From Aridibaculum aurantiacum (GTDB lineage: Bacteria > Bacteroidota > Bacteroidia > Chitinophagales > Chitinophagaceae): a stretch of 64,000 nucleotides of DNA. How positions within the stretch are numbered: position 1 is the stretch's first letter; every line of letters begins with the position of its first letter. Under the pieces are notes generated by a model. That model searched no databases, was not told the origin of the DNA, and saw nothing but the letters and a program-made list of their open reading frames with translations. Below are positions 27,101 through 35,556 of the stretch, one piece after another. Position numbers and translations under genes: made by a program. The stretch lies in contig NZ_JAFEWC010000001.1 in NCBI RefSeq assembly GCF_017355875.1, forward strand, positions 2,542,001-2,606,000, written 5' to 3'.

Positions 27101-29169
27101 CGGGTTTGTCCATCAAAATCGTCTGTTACACCTGCTAATGGAATGCCACCACTTTCTATTTGCGTTGGCTGTGTAGGATCGATATGAAGAAACAGCGGTG
27201 AACTTCCAGAAGTGCTTAGGAATTTCCCAGAAACATCCTCTGTCTTACTATTACCTTCTGCTTGTGGGAAGCGGGCTTTGTAATCAGCCAGTGTCTGGTC
27301 CACATTTGTTCCATCATAATAGATCACATTGTTAGCAGATGGTGTACCAGCATAATACAGGTTGTTATTAGCATCGCCGAAATTGGTAGTAGTGGTGGAT
27401 GATCTGCGTAAAACAGAAGCCACGCCAGTACCGTTTGGAGTAGAAACATTCACCACCAGGTTATTAAACATATTGAGAGTGGCAGTGGTTGCTGTTGTAC
27501 TGGTAGTATGAAAAATGCCGGATGTATAGAAGTTAGTTCCGCTGGAGGTAGCATCTAGGTAAATTGTATTGTGCCATAGGTTCACTGAACTATTTGCTGA
27601 AACAGTAAGGCTGCTAATTCCCCGGATAGCGTCAGCACTGGTAGAACTGGAACTCGGAGTCTTCAGTTCCCCTATCAAATTGTTGTAGATGTTTGTTGTG
27701 ATACTTCCAGTAGCAATTTGTATCCCGTTCACTACTCCAGAAGCATGGTCGCTGGTAATGTTGTAGATCTTGTTTTTGAAAATGTTGATCAGGTTTTGCG
27801 ATCCTACAGTGATACCGCCAACAATGCCTGTCGAACCCATACCTGTTAAGGAATGGATGGTGTTACCTGAAATACTAAACTGCGTTGTAGCCGAAGAGTT
27901 GTTCCATCCTATACCAAACAAGACCGCTGAAGCAGAGGTAGAAGTCCTGGTAATGTTTTGTATTGTATTGTTATTGATGAAAGTATTTACCGGATTGCTG
28001 ATATTATACATGCCGTATACAGCACCACTACTTGCAAAGGTGCTGTTGCCAATTGTATTGTTCGAGATATTCAGGTTCTGCGGATAATTCGAAGTTGCAT
28101 ATATGAAGTAAGTAACACCGGTGGCACCTCCTCTTGTAAAGTTGGTTATAGTATTGTTACGTACATTCTGGGTATTAGTTGTACCTGTAGTTGTTCCGGC
28201 GTTTAGGTAAATTCCAGTTAACTGGCCAGTAGTTCCTATGTTTAGTTGAATGGTGTTGAAATCAAAATCTACATTAGCATTAGCAGACGTACCTAAAAAG
28301 ATCCCGTACAAATTTGAAGTAGTTCCGTCTCCACCAGTTATGCTATTGTAGTTGGCCTTCAAATTATTTTGCTGAATAGCGTAGATGCCATAAGCTGTTA
28401 CACTACCTCCTGCAAAGTCACTGATGATATTACCACTATCCTGCTTGCCCACTTCAATGTTCTGGTCATAAAAATTATATGGACTTGAAGTATGTGCAAA
28501 ACCCCTAACCTGAACCCCGTGGTACACATTGCTGATGTTGTTCTTAAAGATCTTTATATTTTCTGCTCTTCCGCCTTCACTAGTTACTGTTACAGTAGCA
28601 GTACCTGAGATATTGGAGACGAAGACACCGCACGACTGTGTATTAGCCTTCTGCAGCGTGATGTTGCAGTTGCGTATATTCACGTTCTTAGATGCGTCAG
28701 TTGCAGAAGCTTTTGTAATGTAATAACCATAATCTAAAGCCCCCGGGTTTGCTGTCGTTCCGTTTGCCTGTAAGTCTATTGCATCAAAAGTTATCCAGTC
28801 GCCGCCATTTATCTGAACCAGGCCATCGCCATGACCACCAAAGGTGGGTGAAAGCGTTCCGTCTGAGGCCTGGATTATTTTAGGATTTGCACCGGCTCCC
28901 GCTTTCCTGAAAATAATTTGATTAGCGGCAGTCCCGGTTGCGTTCAGCACCGGTGGATTTTCTGTAAAAGTTCTGTCTGCAATTACATCAAATGTTACAC
29001 CTCCAGGTCCGACACCAGAAGTGTTGAGAGCGTTGAAGGCGTCAGTAAAACTGTTGTAATTGTTGCCCGTGGTAGGCAGTGTGTTGTCGATGGTCATTGT
29101 TCCTGTTAGTTGCGCCTGCAACGACCAGAAAATAAGAACACCTACAAGTGTTAAGTAGAGTTTTCTCAT
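24199..29169 (-). CDS. Giant beta-helix surface protein with T9SS sorting domain
   Basis: The start is at 29169 (MRKLYLTLVGVLIFWSLQAQ, a signal peptide), giving 1656 residues. Two long parallel beta-helix regions, about residues 90-610 and 950-1480, show dozens of imperfect coils with the ladder NNxI, for example ISNNTIGNS, FINNNTIQNI, ITGNNMYNTI and VISNNVIGG. Between them lies a domain at about 690-800 with TYTFTFDFAAIGG. Each helix region ends with a similar cassette, VDFDGDPRNATSP.MGADEAN or DDFDGQTRSTTSP.IGADEFD, a sign of internal duplication. The last 85 residues (LNPSLVAGSTTYLNV to IRFVKQ) are a T9SS type A sorting domain. It is likely secreted or surface-anchored; ligand unknown. Confidence 0.88.
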   Translation of the reverse strand: MRKLYLTLVGVLIFWSLQAQLTGTMTIDNTLPTTGNNYNSFTDAFNALNTSGVGPGGVTFDVIADRTFTENPPVLNATGTAANQIIFRKAGAGANPKIIQASDGTLSPTFGGHGDGLVQINGGDWITFDAIDLQANGTTANPGALDYGYYITKASATDASKNVNIRNCNITLQKANTQSCGVFVSNISGTATVTVTSEGGRAENIKIFKNNISNVYHGVQVRGFAHTSSPYNFYDQNIEVGKQDSGNIISDFAGGSVTAYGIYAIQQNNLKANYNSITGGDGTTSNLYGIFLGTSANANVDFDFNTIQLNIGTTGQLTGIYLNAGTTTGTTNTQNVRNNTITNFTRGGATGVTYFIYATSNYPQNLNISNNTIGNSTFASSGAVYGMYNISNPVNTFINNNTIQNITRTSTSASAVLFGIGWNNSSATTQFSISGNTIHSLTGMGSTGIVGGITVGSQNLINIFKNKIYNITSDHASGVVNGIQIATGSITTNIYNNLIGELKTPSSSSTSADAIRGISSLTVSANSSVNLWHNTIYLDATSSGTNFYTSGIFHTTSTTATTATLNMFNNLVVNVSTPNGTGVASVLRRSSTTTTNFGDANNNLYYAGTPSANNVIYYDGTNVDQTLADYKARFPQAEGNSKTEDVSGKFLSTSGSSPLFLHIDPTQPTQIESGGIPLAGVTDDFDGQTRSTTSPDIGADEFDGIGVDLTGPAITYTQLGNTSTTSSRALTVTITDPSGVQSGANGPRLYYRKAGTATYYFDANPTVSGNTYTFTFDFAAIGGVSAGTTIEYYVAAQDQAGNGSTSPSGGSGVNPPGTTPPAAPATFEIIPALSGSYLVGVGETYANITAIATAINSRTVEITGNVVFELTNTYDGTTGETFPINFNEFQSTNPNWTVTIRPATGVTNRVTAGDPASSLTIGLINFTGGDRYLLDGRPGGTGSTNEWTLRNTRTTASIGSVIRLVDGANFNVIRNLNLESQATSATTGLIYFHTSSSADSVGNSFNTITDNFFRGRTDVANAHSVSVYSSGTAAAPNRDNSITNNTMVDFTSAGVSISATGNGPNWIITGNNMYNTITSSSTQNGILLASTTSTGVVISNNVIGGSGFDAAGTWTNSGNVVVTGINITNGLATVTNNRIANITSTNTGTTARTRGISYTGSLANSVIENNQVHDLSSSGAAVSYTAGNQAAVGIHYFPTGFQSASIKGNTIFNISIENTTALTTTNIAAGIVVTNMGGSVTQNVVYNIRNKSTGTTANQPPVAAGIYARFLSGLLTNNMISVGEGEINDVQFTGILVAGGELTNYSPMYVLHNSVYVGGNATGSNSSFAFLRGNNTTTSQLQADTLYNNIFVNMRTGGGANHFAIGNQGTEAATNWQSNYNNLYSSNPTTIGFWNATGYDFDGWKSVSGQDANSKSVPVTFANINIADLHLAGSSVGDVNLAGTPIAAVPVDFDGDPRNATSPYMGADEANVTLPVIVNYFRGVRQMNEHQLTWKVTCTSNTVFSIERSSDSRNFTSIGTIRATLADCANPFNFTDSRPLEGTNYYRLKMTDADGRATYSITIALLNKHAGFEIVGLNPSLVAGSTTYLNVTAARNTALTLSITDVNGRTVQQAVKQVPSGSALLPVDVSTLAAGIYHLTGTTTDGYKKTIRFVKQ

Positions 29170-29299
29170 AAGTATGTTGTTGTTTGGAGAGATAGTTGGA
29201 CAGGGAAAGTACATCAAAAGTCGGTTTCTCCCGCTATAGCAAAAAAATTTAAGGTGGACTACAATCGGAATGAGCTGTAGATCTTTACTCTTACCTACT

Positions 29300-30265
29300 T
29301 TAATATTCTCTTTTTACCAGGTACTCTGCCAGCTCAGTCATTGGCTGTTTTCGTTTAGATACAACAGCTATATTCTCTATATCATCAAAAGCTTGCTGAA
29401 CATATTTCTGTTGCAGGCTCTTCGCCCATTCATCTACACCGCAGTTTCTAAAAATTTCAAGCACCTTCTCTACCTTACCTTCTCCATTTGATTGAAGCAG
29501 TTGATCGAGCTCTTCACGTTGAGTAGTTGAACAGGTTTCCAGTGCTTTTATCATCAGGAATGTTTTCTTATTAGCTACAATATCTCCACCTACCTGTTTA
29601 CCAACTTTTGCCGGATCACCAAATGCATCCAGGTAATCATCTTGTATCTGGAATGCAAGGCCGAGGTTAAGACCGAAGTTGTAAAGATGTTCAGCATTAC
29701 CCTCACCTGCCCCGCCGAGTATGGCGCCCATCTTCAGGCTCGCCGCAATCAGCACAGAAGTCTTCAGACCGATCATGTGAATGTATTCATCAAGTGCTAC
29801 TCCATCCTGCTTTTCAAAATCCATATCCAGTTGCTGGCCTTCGCAAACTTCACGTGCTGTTTTATTGAACAAATGAAGTATACGCTTTAGTTGAGGAGAT
29901 TTTACATTGTGCAGGTGTTCATAAGCCTGTATAAGCATCACATCACCAGATAATATCGCGGTACTGTCACCGTATTTTGTATGTACAGTTTCCATTCCAC
30001 GACGCAAGGGTGCTTTGTCCATCAAATCATCGTGGATGAGTGTAAAGTTGTGAAACAACTCAATAGCAGTGGCTACTTCAAAAGCATCTGGAATGATTGC
30101 ATCAAACAGTTCATTACCCATCAGGCACATCACCGGGCGAATACGCTTACCACCCATTCCAAGGAAATACTCACATGGTTCGTATAAAGACTGAGGGTTC
30201 TGAGGAAAATGACGTGTATCAAAAAAATGGTTGAACTGCTTAGATAACTCCTGGAATGACTGCAT
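29300..30265 (-). CDS. Polyprenyl (geranylgeranyl/farnesyl-type) diphosphate synthase
   Basis: A 321-residue all-helical trans-prenyltransferase. It has GGKRIRP (IPP binding) at about 34-40, the first Asp-rich motif LIHDDLMDKAPLRRG at about 75-89, and the second FQIQDDYLDAFGD at about 203-215. KTSVLIAASLKMGAIL and QVGGDIVANKKTFLM complete the pattern. It builds all-trans polyprenyl diphosphates from IPP and DMAPP; chain length cannot be settled by eye, but it may supply the menaquinone side chain used by the prenyltransferase at 51431. A well-formed promoter lies just upstream, so it is not transcribed from terC. Confidence 0.9.
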   Translation of the reverse strand: MQSFQELSKQFNHFFDTRHFPQNPQSLYEPCEYFLGMGGKRIRPVMCLMGNELFDAIIPDAFEVATAIELFHNFTLIHDDLMDKAPLRRGMETVHTKYGDSTAILSGDVMLIQAYEHLHNVKSPQLKRILHLFNKTAREVCEGQQLDMDFEKQDGVALDEYIHMIGLKTSVLIAASLKMGAILGGAGEGNAEHLYNFGLNLGLAFQIQDDYLDAFGDPAKVGKQVGGDIVANKKTFLMIKALETCSTTQREELDQLLQSNGEGKVEKVLEIFRNCGVDEWAKSLQQKYVQQAFDDIENIAVVSKRKQPMTELAEYLVKREY

Positions 30266-30282
30266 AATATTTACTTGCTGCG

Positions 30283-30311
30283 CAAATATAAAGGCTACCT
30301 CTTTCTTTCAA
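30283..30311 (-). promoter_or_regulatory. Promoter of the polyprenyl synthase gene
   Basis: On the minus strand TTG (30311-30309), an 18-bp gap, then TATATTTG (30290-30283), an exact TAnnTTTG. The predicted leader is about 13-15 nt. It lies directly after the terC terminator, consistent with a new transcription unit. Confidence 0.7.
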
Positions 30312-30320
30312 TCCAAAAAC

Positions 30321-30348
30321 AAAAAGGAGCTGGACCCAGCTCCTTTTT
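30321..30348 (-). terminator. Rho-independent terminator of terC
   Basis: A perfect 13-bp stem (aaaaaggagctgg / ccagctccttttt) with a 2-nt centre, and T-rich sequence on both sides. It ends the leftward fau-lpxK-rnr-terC unit 19 nt after the terC stop. Confidence 0.9.
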
Positions 30349-30366
30349 CTAATAATGATTTATAAA

Positions 30367-31122
30367 CTAAACGATTTCCTTTCTCGCCTCTTTCGCCTCT
30401 CCGGGAAAATAATGTTCATGAATTTGAACAGGCTCTGGTGCTTTGTGCATTTTCATTTGCAGGAAGTTCACCAGCAAAGAAAAAGCCATTGAGAAATAGA
30501 TGTAACCTTTAGGAATATGTACTTCCAGTCCTTCTGCTATAAGTGATACGCCTATTAATAGCAAGAAGCTCAACGCAAGCATTTTGAACGCAGGATGCTG
30601 GTTTACAAACTTGCTGATAGGCTCGGCTGCAAACAGCATGATACCTACAGATACAACAACAGCCACATACATTACCCATAGTTCTTTCACCATTCCTACG
30701 GCAGTGATAATAGAGTCTACAGAGAAAACGATGTCAAGTAATAGTATCTGGAAAATAACACCTTTAAATGTTACTGCTTTTACCTTTTTGGAAGTATCAC
30801 CCGTTTCACCTTCCATCTTGTGATGAATTTCCGTCGAGCTTTTATAGATGAGGAAAAGCCCTCCCAATATCAGGATTAGATCCTTGCCGCTGATCTCGTT
30901 ATCAAATACCGTAAATAGATTACCCTGGAGCTGAAGTATAAGTGCAATGAGACCCAGCAAAGCCAGCCGCATAAACATGGCCAGTATCAGTCCAAGCCTG
31001 CGAGCCCTTTTCTGCTGGTGTGCAGGCAATCTTGATGCTACTATAGAGATAAATATTACATTATCTAAACCGAGAACAACTTCTAGAAGTATAAGGGTAA
31101 TTAAACCCGCCAACCATTCCAT
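30367..31122 (-). CDS. TerC family integral membrane protein
   Basis: A 251-residue inner-membrane protein with about seven helices. The family signature is at the N-terminus, LILLEVVLGLDNVIFISIVA (residues 8-27), with acidic residues inside helix 1, and is mirrored in the second half as LLDIVFSVDSIITAVGM. RARRLGLILAMFMRLALLG and SFLLLIGVSLIAEGL also fit. TerC proteins are implicated in metal ion (manganese) efflux and metalation of exported proteins; tellurite resistance is the historical name. It follows rnr by 24 bp and is the last gene before a strong terminator. Confidence 0.9.
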   Translation of the reverse strand: MEWLAGLITLILLEVVLGLDNVIFISIVASRLPAHQQKRARRLGLILAMFMRLALLGLIALILQLQGNLFTVFDNEISGKDLILILGGLFLIYKSSTEIHHKMEGETGDTSKKVKAVTFKGVIFQILLLDIVFSVDSIITAVGMVKELWVMYVAVVVSVGIMLFAAEPISKFVNQHPAFKMLALSFLLLIGVSLIAEGLEVHIPKGYIYFSMAFSLLVNFLQMKMHKAPEPVQIHEHYFPGEAKEARKEIV

Positions 31123-31146
31123 TTCTATTTCTTTTATTAATTATGT

Positions 31147-33222
31147 CTAATCGTGGAACTTACTACCTGAGGACTTCTTCTTTTTTCCTTCTTTTCCTTT
31201 CGGTTTGTCCTTTTCCCTTTTCGCTCTTTTTGGTTTTGAAACAGGCGCATCATTTTCTTCTTCGCCATCTGGTTTAAGCACCCATTCAAAATCCAACTGT
31301 CGCTTGGAAAGATTGGCTGCTACTACTTTTATCCAAACCTTGTCTCCCATTCTAAACTTGCGGCCACTACGCTTACCCACCAGGCTATAATCACCTTCTA
31401 TCAACCTGAAATCATCAAAATCAATTAAGCTGGTTATTGGAACTAAGCCTTCACATTTATGCTCTACCGTTTCTACCCAAAAACCAAATGCAGCCACCCC
31501 GCTTACCACACCCAAAAAGGTCTCACCTATATGATCTTTCAAAAACTCTACCTGCTTGTATTTATTACCTGCACGTTCACTATCCATAGCACTACGTTCC
31601 ATATTGCTACAGTGCTTGCACTTCTCTTCCATCTTCTTATCTATCACCGGCTGTCCGTCAAGACATGTAGCTAATACCCGGTGCACCAGCACATCGGGGT
31701 AGCGGCGAATAGGCGAGGTAAAATGACAGTAATGCTCGAAAGCTAGACCATAGTGACCGATGTTTTCAGAAGAGTAAACAGCCTTGGCCATTGTACGTAT
31801 ACCTAATTGCTCCAATACATGTTGCTCTGGTCTGCCTTTTACATCTTCCAGCATTTGGTTAAAACTGGAAGCAATTTTTTCAGGAGTAGAAGTATCGAAC
31901 TTGTGGCCATATTTAGCAGCAAAAGCAACAAAAGGCAGCAGCTTTATTTCGTCAGGTACATCGTGTATGCGGTAAGCAAAAGGAACTTCTTTCTTATTAA
32001 CTTTTATGTTTGAAACATATTCCGCCACTGTGCGATTAGCCAGCAACATGAACTCCTCAATAAGTTGGTGGGCTTCTTTACTTTCCTTCACTACAATTCC
32101 TATAGGCTTGCCTTTTTCATCCAGCTTAAATCTTACTTCGGTAGAAGTAAAATTGATGGCGCCCTTAGAAAAACGTTCGGACCTGTAGTGCTGTGCCAGT
32201 TTATTCAATAGAAGAACTTCTTCAGCATACTGCCCTTCTTTATTCTCTATAATTTCCTGTACATCTTCATAAGTAAATCGGTGATTACTATGGGTAACTG
32301 TTCTACCCAACCAGTGCTTTTTGATTTCTCCTGTGTTGATATTGATTTGAAAAACCGCTGAAAAAGTTAGCTTATCCTCATGAGGACGAAGTGAACACAA
32401 CTCATTGGAAATTCTCTCAGGCAACATTGGGTTTACCCTATCAGGCAAGTAAACAGAAGTTGCACGACGGTAAGCTTCATTATCAAGCTCGCTACCGGGA
32501 GTAACATAATGGCTTACATCTGCAATGTGTACACCTATTTCGTAGATATTTCCCTTCAAAGGTTTTATAGAAATCGCATCATCGAAATCTCGTGCATCTA
32601 CAGGGTCAATGGTGAATGTGAGCTCTTCGCGCATGTCGCGGCGTTTCTTTATTTCCGATTCACCAATGATATCCGGAAGCCTTGCTGCCTCCTCCATTAC
32701 CTCATCATCAAACTGAAGCGGAAAGCCATTCTCCAGTAGTATTTCCTTCATGGCTATATCACTTTCATCTTCAGCTTGCAGCACCTGTATTATCTCACCT
32801 TCAGGTTTTTTATTGCCGCTGTCCCACTTGGTGATGCGCGCCAAAACCCTGTCTTTATCTTTAGCTCCATTCAATTTTTCGAGTGGAATATACAGGTCAG
32901 GCATTGGCTTATCTGTATCGGGAATAAAGAAAGCAAACGAAGCACTAACATCTACATGACCAATAAAATCTGATTGCTTACGATTGATTACTTCTATTAC
33001 TTTTCCATCTTTGCGGCCATTTTTCGAATTTTCCCTGGTTACCTGTACCCGTACGGTGTCACCATTCAGAGCAGAATTGAAATCGTTAGGACGAACTAAA
33101 ATATCACCTTCATCTTCCTTTACCACCACGTAACCAATCCCACTTCGGGTAATTTCTAATGTTCCTTTGTATAGCTCCAGGTTGTTTTTTTTACTACGGG
33201 AAGATTTCTGTTTTTTACTCAT
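31147..33222 (-). CDS. rnr: Ribonuclease R
   Basis: A 691-residue processive 3'-5' exoribonuclease of the RNB family, acting on structured RNA and in rRNA and mRNA turnover. Two cold-shock-like OB folds fill about residues 15-150. The RNB catalytic domain starts at about 190 with LTFTIDPVDARDFDDAIS, the Asp cluster that binds two magnesium ions, and continues through VHIADVSHYV, ERISNELCSLRP and FTSPIRRYPDV. An S1 domain (FLGVVSGVAAFGFWV) is at about 575-650. The C-terminus is a Lys-rich tail (KPKRAKREKDKPKGKEGKKK), as in other RNase R. Its ATG overlaps the lpxK stop (ATGA). Confidence 0.95.
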   Translation of the reverse strand: MSKKQKSSRSKKNNLELYKGTLEITRSGIGYVVVKEDEGDILVRPNDFNSALNGDTVRVQVTRENSKNGRKDGKVIEVINRKQSDFIGHVDVSASFAFFIPDTDKPMPDLYIPLEKLNGAKDKDRVLARITKWDSGNKKPEGEIIQVLQAEDESDIAMKEILLENGFPLQFDDEVMEEAARLPDIIGESEIKKRRDMREELTFTIDPVDARDFDDAISIKPLKGNIYEIGVHIADVSHYVTPGSELDNEAYRRATSVYLPDRVNPMLPERISNELCSLRPHEDKLTFSAVFQININTGEIKKHWLGRTVTHSNHRFTYEDVQEIIENKEGQYAEEVLLLNKLAQHYRSERFSKGAINFTSTEVRFKLDEKGKPIGIVVKESKEAHQLIEEFMLLANRTVAEYVSNIKVNKKEVPFAYRIHDVPDEIKLLPFVAFAAKYGHKFDTSTPEKIASSFNQMLEDVKGRPEQHVLEQLGIRTMAKAVYSSENIGHYGLAFEHYCHFTSPIRRYPDVLVHRVLATCLDGQPVIDKKMEEKCKHCSNMERSAMDSERAGNKYKQVEFLKDHIGETFLGVVSGVAAFGFWVETVEHKCEGLVPITSLIDFDDFRLIEGDYSLVGKRSGRKFRMGDKVWIKVVAANLSKRQLDFEWVLKPDGEEENDAPVSKPKRAKREKDKPKGKEGKKKKSSGSKFHD

Positions 33223-34301
33223 AATGATTTGTTGTTCGCTGAAAACCTGCTGATGAAGGTATGAACTACTTTATCAAAAGCTGTGCCCTCACCAAAGAGA
33301 AACTGGTGTCGCACAGGCAACACAAACAGTGGCATATCAATTAGTTCGTTTCTGAATTTTGCTAACCGGGTTGCATCCTTTTCCGTGGTGATGATGAATT
33401 TATGATTGTTTAGCTGCTCTAATTTGCTCCTGATCTCTTTCAGATCATCGATTGTAAAAATGTGGTGATCACCATACGTTTGCTCATAATAAGTATGTGC
33501 ATGCGTTACCAGGTATTGCTTTAGAGGCTTTGGATTGGCAATGCCGCATACCAGCAATATTTCATCTTCAGCTTTTATGGAGCGCTGTTCTTTAGTGATG
33601 ATATGGTAAGGAATATCGTAGGCTATGGTGGTAAAAAACACCTTTTGATGCTTCAGCGGGTTGATCTCCTTCACCAGGCTGTTTCTTTCCTCAATGGATA
33701 AATCCTGAGGACATTTGGTAACTACAATGACGTCTGCTCTTTTATACGAAGACCGTTGATCGCGCAGGTCGCCAGTTGGCAAAAACATGTCGCGGGTAAA
33801 CAAGTTGTTGTAATCCGTGAGCATGATGTTCAAACCAGCTGTTATACTACGGTGCTGGAATGCATCGTCTAAAATGATAACCTGCGTGCCCGGCTTATCG
33901 TGTAGTAATTGCGGAATGGCAACTATTCTCTCCTCACCTACTGCTACGGCCACACCCGGAAATTTTTCGTGGAACTGCATTGGCTCATCACCTATTTCAA
34001 GCGCTGTAGTGCCCGCATGCGCCAGCACATATCCTTTGGTCTTTCTTTTATATCCACGACTGAGAGTAGCGACTTTGAATTCATTTTGCAGCAACCGAAG
34101 CAGGTATTCTACCATTGGCGATTTCCCTGTACCACCCACAGCCAGGTTGCCTACATTTATGATTGGCATATTGAAACGCGTACTCTTCAGTATGTTTTTA
34201 TCAAACAGGAAATTGCGTATCACGATCACCAGGCCGTAAAGAAGAGAAAAAGGAAAGAGAAGAATGCGGAATGACTTGACCAGGTAAAAATTAAAATTCA
34301 T
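33219..34301 (-). CDS. lpxK: Tetraacyldisaccharide 4'-kinase
   Basis: LpxK phosphorylates the 4' position of the lipid A disaccharide precursor at the inner membrane. The 360-residue protein has an N-terminal membrane-associated helix (FRILLFPFSLLYGLVIVIRN), then the P-loop VGNLAVGGTGKSPMVEYLL at about 50-68. Family markers include SRGYKRKTKGY, GDEPMQF, VAVGEERI, LDDAFQHRSI and LLVCGIANPKPL. The length is slightly above the usual 320-330. It overlaps the next gene (rnr) by 4 nt and the upstream cyclo-ligase gene by 11 nt, so the three are translationally linked. Confidence 0.95.
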   Translation of the reverse strand: MNFNFYLVKSFRILLFPFSLLYGLVIVIRNFLFDKNILKSTRFNMPIINVGNLAVGGTGKSPMVEYLLRLLQNEFKVATLSRGYKRKTKGYVLAHAGTTALEIGDEPMQFHEKFPGVAVAVGEERIVAIPQLLHDKPGTQVIILDDAFQHRSITAGLNIMLTDYNNLFTRDMFLPTGDLRDQRSSYKRADVIVVTKCPQDLSIEERNSLVKEINPLKHQKVFFTTIAYDIPYHIITKEQRSIKAEDEILLVCGIANPKPLKQYLVTHAHTYYEQTYGDHHIFTIDDLKEIRSKLEQLNNHKFIITTEKDATRLAKFRNELIDMPLFVLPVRHQFLFGEGTAFDKVVHTFISRFSANNKSL

Positions 34302-34863
34302 ACACTTTATGCGGTGTGATGCAGAAGTTTAAAGGTACATCAAATTGATCGGTGTCATCTATTTTATCAACCGGCTCAAAATAAGAGAAACCTACAGTAA
34401 TAACATCTGCTCGGCAGTATTGCAGGTAACGATCATAGTAGCCTTTGCCATAACCCACACGGTAACCCTGGTTATCATAAGCTAGTAATGGCACCAGAAC
34501 AAGATCCAATTCTATGGGTGGTATTTCCTCACCTGTTTCCGGCTCGGCTATGTTATACTTGTTCTCTACAAAGTCTGTCTCTTCATGCACATGAATGGCT
34601 TTCATGGAAGCATCATCGAAATTGATAACCGGATATGCTATGCGTACACCAGGAATATGATTTTCCAGGTAATAAGTAAAAAGATGCGTATTAGGTTCTG
34701 CTTGCGCTTCTAAAGGCCAATAACTAAGCAGGGTTTGCACCCTGTCTTCAAATGCAAGGCGCTGCAGTTGTATCAGCATCAGGTCATCCATCTTCAACCT
34801 GTCAGATGAAGTAAGTTCCTTTCTTTTGACTTTGTATATGTTCCGTAATTCCTTTTTCGTCAT
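34291..34863 (-). CDS. 5-formyltetrahydrofolate cyclo-ligase
   Basis: A 190-residue enzyme that converts 5-formyl-THF to 5,10-methenyl-THF with ATP, salvaging a folate dead-end. The N-terminus MTKKELRNIYKVKRKELTSS is typical, and the signature GYRVGYGKGYYDRYLQ lies at about residues 131-146. It is preceded by DLVLVPLLAYD, the Mg-ATP site strand. The family is also called YgfA, Fau or MTHFS; I leave the symbol open. It heads the operon with lpxK, rnr and terC. The 141-bp spacer upstream separates it from rsmD and holds no consensus promoter that I could identify. Confidence 0.93.
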   Translation of the reverse strand: MTKKELRNIYKVKRKELTSSDRLKMDDLMLIQLQRLAFEDRVQTLLSYWPLEAQAEPNTHLFTYYLENHIPGVRIAYPVINFDDASMKAIHVHEETDFVENKYNIAEPETGEEIPPIELDLVLVPLLAYDNQGYRVGYGKGYYDRYLQYCRADVITVGFSYFEPVDKIDDTDQFDVPLNFCITPHKVYEF

Positions 34864-35004
34864 GCTGTGGATTTGGAAATGATGCCTTAGATCACCTAAT
34901 GATTAACCTTTTTCAACTACTTCTACTAATGCCTTATTATTATAAAGCAGACATGGATCTTTATGAAATCCAATACGCCATTACAATCACCCGCGGCTGA
35001 TTAC

Positions 35005-35556
35005 CTACTCGTTCTCTTCTTTGTTTACAAAAAATGAAAAAATGGTAGTGCCGTAGTTGCGTGCAAAACTGAAGCCATCAAATTTTTCGTAGGCATTGCG
35101 GGGTGTATGCTCCAAAACGAAAAAGCCACCTGGCGCTATCAGCTTTCGTGACACGATGATTTTAGGAAGTTCGTCGATAGAACCAAGTGCATAAGGCGGG
35201 CCGGCAAAAATAAAATCGAATTGTTCAGTGCAGGAAGAAAGAAAGGTGAAAACATCCAGGCGTAACACTTTAGCATTTTCAACCTTCAGCATTTCCATTG
35301 TCTTCTTTATGAAGGCATGCATAGCTGTATCTTTTTCCACTATAGTAAGATCGGCTGCTCCACGAGAGGCCAGTTCGTAACTGATGCTGCCGGTACCACC
35401 AAACAGGTCAAGCGTTTTGATATCCTGCAGATCGATCCGTGTTTGTAAAATATTGAAAAGACCTTCTTTCGCTATATCCGTCGTAGGCCTTGTATGTGGC
35501 ATATTTGGTGGTGGGTTAATTCTTCTTCCACCGAACTCTCCTGAAATTATCCTCAT
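35005..35556 (-). CDS. rsmD: 16S rRNA (guanine-N2)-methyltransferase RsmD, altered motif IV
   Basis: RsmD methylates G966 of 16S rRNA during small-subunit assembly. The 183-residue chain has the family N-terminus MRIISGEFGGRRI, the RPTTDIAKEGLFNIL segment, and SAM motif I LDLFGGTGSISYELASRGA. Motif IV reads FDFIFAGPPYAL; the normal sequence is DPPY/F, with Asp or Asn contacting the target amino group. Here a Gly occupies that place, clearly encoded as ggc on the minus strand. FFVLEHTPRN resembles the family motif. Its ATG overlaps the stop of the upstream DUF3822 gene (ATGA), a pairing common in Bacteroidota. Confidence 0.9.
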   Translation of the reverse strand: MRIISGEFGGRRINPPPNMPHTRPTTDIAKEGLFNILQTRIDLQDIKTLDLFGGTGSISYELASRGAADLTIVEKDTAMHAFIKKTMEMLKVENAKVLRLDVFTFLSSCTEQFDFIFAGPPYALGSIDELPKIIVSRKLIAPGGFFVLEHTPRNAYEKFDGFSFARNYGTTIFSFFVNKEENE

